DNA of 64,000 nt, from positions 62,001 to 126,000 of the forward strand of contig NZ_JACHLI010000005.1 in assembly GCF_014204515.1 (NCBI RefSeq), given 5' to 3'. Source of the stretch: Pseudomonas nitroreducens. Lineage in GTDB: Bacteria > Pseudomonadota > Gammaproteobacteria > Pseudomonadales > Pseudomonadaceae. The translations under genes were made by a program, and so were the position numbers. Numbering within the stretch: position 1 is the stretch's first letter; the number at the start of each line of letters is the position of its first letter. Positions 62,376 through 64,000 of this stretch are shown in pieces. The notes under the pieces were generated by a model, which searched no databases, was not told the DNA's origin, and saw only the letters and a list, made by a program, of their open reading frames with translations.

Positions 62376-62516
62376 GAGCCTGCTTACGGTCTGCTGCGTG
62401 TCGGCATAACTGCGTTGAGCTCAGCCGAGAAGCGCTCATTGACTGCAGTCAACTGAAGCTTTCTCGGCTGTTCTCGCCTTGTTCTGCTCTAGCTCGCGAG
62501 ATCGTAAACAGACTCT
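62375..62516. mobile_element. MITE-like inverted-repeat element between amgS and ldcA
   Basis: The ends AGAGCCTGCTTACGGTCT (62375-62392) and AGATCGTAAACAGACTCT (62499-62516) are imperfect inverted repeats, matching at 15 of 18 positions. Inside lie GCCGAGAA/TTCTCGGC arms around the 14-bp palindrome TTGACTGCAGTCAA. No coding sequence is present. The element occupies nearly the whole gap, from the last base of the amgS stop to the ldcA stop. A similar repeat occurs in other Pseudomonas genomes as I recall. Mobility is inferred. Confidence 0.6.
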
Positions 62517-63444
62517 AATCCCAGCGCAGGGATTTCCCTTCCAGAACCGCCGGGCGCCCATAGGGCCACGCGCGGTTGTGCGCGCCGTGGCCGCTGGGCA
62601 GGCCGTGGTAGAGCGGTACACCCAGCCGCGCGGCGTACTCGGCGAAGATTTCTTCCAGGCTGTGGGCCACGCCCTTGCGCGGGCAGTCGGTGAAGGTGCC
62701 GAGGCAGATCGCGCCTAATCGCGCGCCGTTCAGGCTGTTCAGCAATTGCCAGAGGCTGCGTTCGAGGCGGTAGTAAGGCTCGCCGACGTCTTCGAGGATC
62801 AGGATTGCGCCGTCCGGCACGTACAGCGCACCGGCGGTGCCGGCCATGCAGGCCAGTGCGGTGAGGTTGCCGCCGATCAGTTCGCCCTCTACGGCGCCTT
62901 TCGCTCCGGCCAGATGCTGCACCGCCAGCTTGCCGGGGCCGCCAGCCAATACGTGACTGACCGAGGCCAGCGAAGCCAGGCGTTCGCGCTGCTCGCTGGG
63001 CGCGCTCAATGGCTGCAGGCCCAGGCCGGTGGCGACCATGCCGTGGATCGCCGGCAGACCCTGGCGGTGAAAGGCGCTGAGCAGGATGGAGATATCCGAG
63101 AAGCCAATCAGCGGGCGCGGCGAGGCAGCCTTGAGTCGCTGCCAGTCCAGTTGCGGGACCAGTTGTCCACAGCCATAGCCGCCGCGCAGGCACCAGACGG
63201 CGCTGACGTCGTCCAGTTCAAAGGCAGCGTGGAAGTCCTCCAGCCGTTGCTCCGGCGTGCCGGCCAGGTAGCGGTAGCGCGCGTCGGCGTGCTCGCCCAG
63301 GTGGTAGTCGATGCCCTGGACCTCAAGCTGACGCAGGGTGGCTTCCAGCACTTCCTCGGCAATCGCCGAGGCCGGCGCGACCAGCGCGACGCGGCCTTTG
63401 ATGGGCGACCAGGTGAGTTCGGTGTGGGGGCGGGAAGCGGGCAT
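62515..63444 (-). CDS. ldcA: Muramoyltetrapeptide (LD-) carboxypeptidase LdcA
   Basis: A 309-residue serine peptidase of the S66 family. The nucleophile is Ser116 in LIGFSDISILL; the Glu and His of the triad lie in ILILEDVGEPYYRLER and LPSGHGAHNRAWPYG. RGGYGCGQL is the family's substrate loop. It trims the terminal D-Ala from recycled muropeptides in the cytoplasm. The ATG at 63444 is preferred over the GTG at 63450. It is convergent with amgS; the MITE-like element lies between. Confidence 0.95.
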   Translation of the reverse strand: MPASRPHTELTWSPIKGRVALVAPASAIAEEVLEATLRQLEVQGIDYHLGEHADARYRYLAGTPEQRLEDFHAAFELDDVSAVWCLRGGYGCGQLVPQLDWQRLKAASPRPLIGFSDISILLSAFHRQGLPAIHGMVATGLGLQPLSAPSEQRERLASLASVSHVLAGGPGKLAVQHLAGAKGAVEGELIGGNLTALACMAGTAGALYVPDGAILILEDVGEPYYRLERSLWQLLNSLNGARLGAICLGTFTDCPRKGVAHSLEEIFAEYAARLGVPLYHGLPSGHGAHNRAWPYGRPAVLEGKSLRWD

Positions 63445-63472
63445 GAGCACATCCGATGGCAGTGGAAAGAAC

Positions 63473-63500
63473 CTGTAGGAGCGAGCTTGCTCGCGAAGGG
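63473..63500. repeat. Single REP unit (GGAGCGAGCTTGCTCGCGAA)
   Basis: One copy of the palindromic unit described at 47391, here preceded by CTGTA. It lies upstream of ldcA. Confidence 0.85.
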
Positions 63501-63555
63501 TTCAATGGGGCAACGATGGGCAGAGTGCTTTCTGCTGGTATGGGTGCCGTGACTG

Positions 63556-63670
63556 CCCTCACCCCAGCCCTCTCCCGGAGGGAGAGGGAGCCGTCCGTGC
63601 CGGCTGATGATGCGATTTCAGCCTGTGCCGATCAGTCCCCTCTCCCTCTGGGAGAGGGTTAGGGTGAGGG
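63556..63670. repeat. REP-like palindromic pair, copy 4
   Basis: Starts CCCTCACCCCAGCCCTCTCC and ends GGGAGAGGGTTAGGGTGAGG, with a variable middle of about 50 bp. Relative to copies 1 and 3 the whole element is inverted: the CAGCCC end is on the left and the TTAGGG end on the right. Confidence 0.85.
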
Positions 63671-63810
63671 GGCTGCGCGATGCTCACGGGGGCCCCATTA
63701 GAGTTTGTTCCTGAGATCCCTGTGGTTGCTATGCACTTCTCTTTGACCGCTGTGAGGCATCCCTGGCCTGGCGGTCGCCGACGCAACGCATGCGCCGCGA
63801 AAACCGCGGC

Positions 63811-64000
63811 TCAGCCCTTGCCTTTTGTCCTGGCCAGATGCGGCCCGCCATTCTTCTCCAGGTACTCGATGATCACCCCGGCGATGTCCTTGCCGGTGGT
63901 GGTCTCGATGCCTTCCAGGCCCGGCGAGGAGTTCACCTCCATCACCAGCGGCCCGTGGTTGGAGCGCAGGATATCGACGCCGGCGACATGCAGCCCCATC
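63811..64000 (-). CDS. rimK: RimK, C-terminal end (cut by window)
   Basis: Only the last 62 codons are present. VAGVDILRSNHGPLVMEVNSSPGLEGIETTTGKDIAG is the ATP-grasp C-terminal part of RimK, with Glu and Asn (MEVNSSPG) as metal ligands. RimK adds glutamate residues to the C-terminus of ribosomal protein S6. The family assignment also fits gene order (ldcA-rimK) in P. aeruginosa. Confidence 0.88.
   Translation of the reverse strand, partial: MGLHVAGVDILRSNHGPLVMEVNSSPGLEGIETTTGKDIAGVIIEYLEKNGGPHLARTKGKG

Larger units (their letters stand above)
63445..63810. other. Intergenic region with two repeats, rimK-ldcA
   Basis: This 366-bp gap carries a single REP unit at 63473-63500 and the fourth REP-like pair at 63556-63670. 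The remaining 140 bp (63671-63810) show no gene or clear terminator, though a GC-rich CCGCG/CGCGG dyad lies near 63794-63808 at the rimK end. The ldcA promoter should lie near 63450-63550. Confidence 0.6.

Noticed and set aside
62375..62516. Small ORFs inside the MITE-like element
   Set aside because: Short frames of about 60 codons run through the inverted repeat and into neighbouring genes with no start signal or protein-like composition.

Overview
The window is a GC-rich, gene-dense piece of a Pseudomonas chromosome. The proteins and gene order look like the P. aeruginosa group, but several local differences suggest a related species rather than P. aeruginosa itself; this rests on recalled gene families and order, since no search was run. 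I see no prophage, insertion sequence, CRISPR array, rRNA or tRNA. About 57 full protein genes, two genes cut by the window edges (spuI at the left, rimK at the right) and one very short leader ORF account for most of the sequence.

Layout. (1) 1-10.5 kb: the spu locus for polyamine uptake and gamma-glutamylation catabolism, with spuI divergent from spuABCDEFGH, ending in a strong terminator. (2) 10.8-20.1 kb: a HacB-like N-acyl-homoserine lactone acylase divergent from an AraC regulator, then small single genes (periplasmic proteins, an alpha/beta hydrolase, a 2OG-Fe(II) oxygenase, DUF523 and DUF4399 proteins). (3) 20.3-25.5 kb: serA divergent from a D-2-hydroxyglutarate dehydrogenase, an FAH-family hydrolase, a beta-propeller membrane protein and a CarO-like OB-fold protein. 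(4) 25.7-34.9 kb: a second polyamine cluster with acetylpolyamine amidohydrolase, an APC permease, a complete ABC importer, an AraC regulator and a CarP-like beta-propeller paralogue. (5) 34.9-47.4 kb: yegP, rpiA, ilvA, a small membrane-protein cluster, a HAD phosphatase, rppH-ptsP, a diguanylate cyclase, an NRDE protein, a TauE permease and lgt. (6) 47.4-64 kb: nfeD-SPFH, a GspE-type ATPase, CYTH-CHAD, argE-argA, an RMF-like small protein, gshA, a thioesterase, tex, amgRS (ompR-envZ type), ldcA and the rimK end.

How the genes work together. Two separate ABC importers, an APC permease, two glutamylpolyamine synthetases, a transaminase, a gamma-glutamyl hydrolase and a deacetylase together allow uptake and breakdown of putrescine, spermidine and acetylated polyamines. 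SerA and the adjacent D-2-hydroxyglutarate dehydrogenase form a known metabolic couple for serine synthesis. argE and argA belong to arginine synthesis and gshA to glutathione synthesis.

Most interesting signals: an arginine-rich leader ORF with rare Arg codons just upstream of argA, with potential base pairing to the argA ribosome-binding region; four half-sites phased at 11 bp, matching a TTAAG-N6-TTAAG response-regulator box, upstream of the CarO-like gene, with a weaker copy upstream of the CarP-like gene; a perfect UUCG-loop hairpin between spuD and spuE; a heptamer tandem array and a related repeat between amgR and amgS; and a small inverted-repeat element filling the gap between amgS and ldcA.
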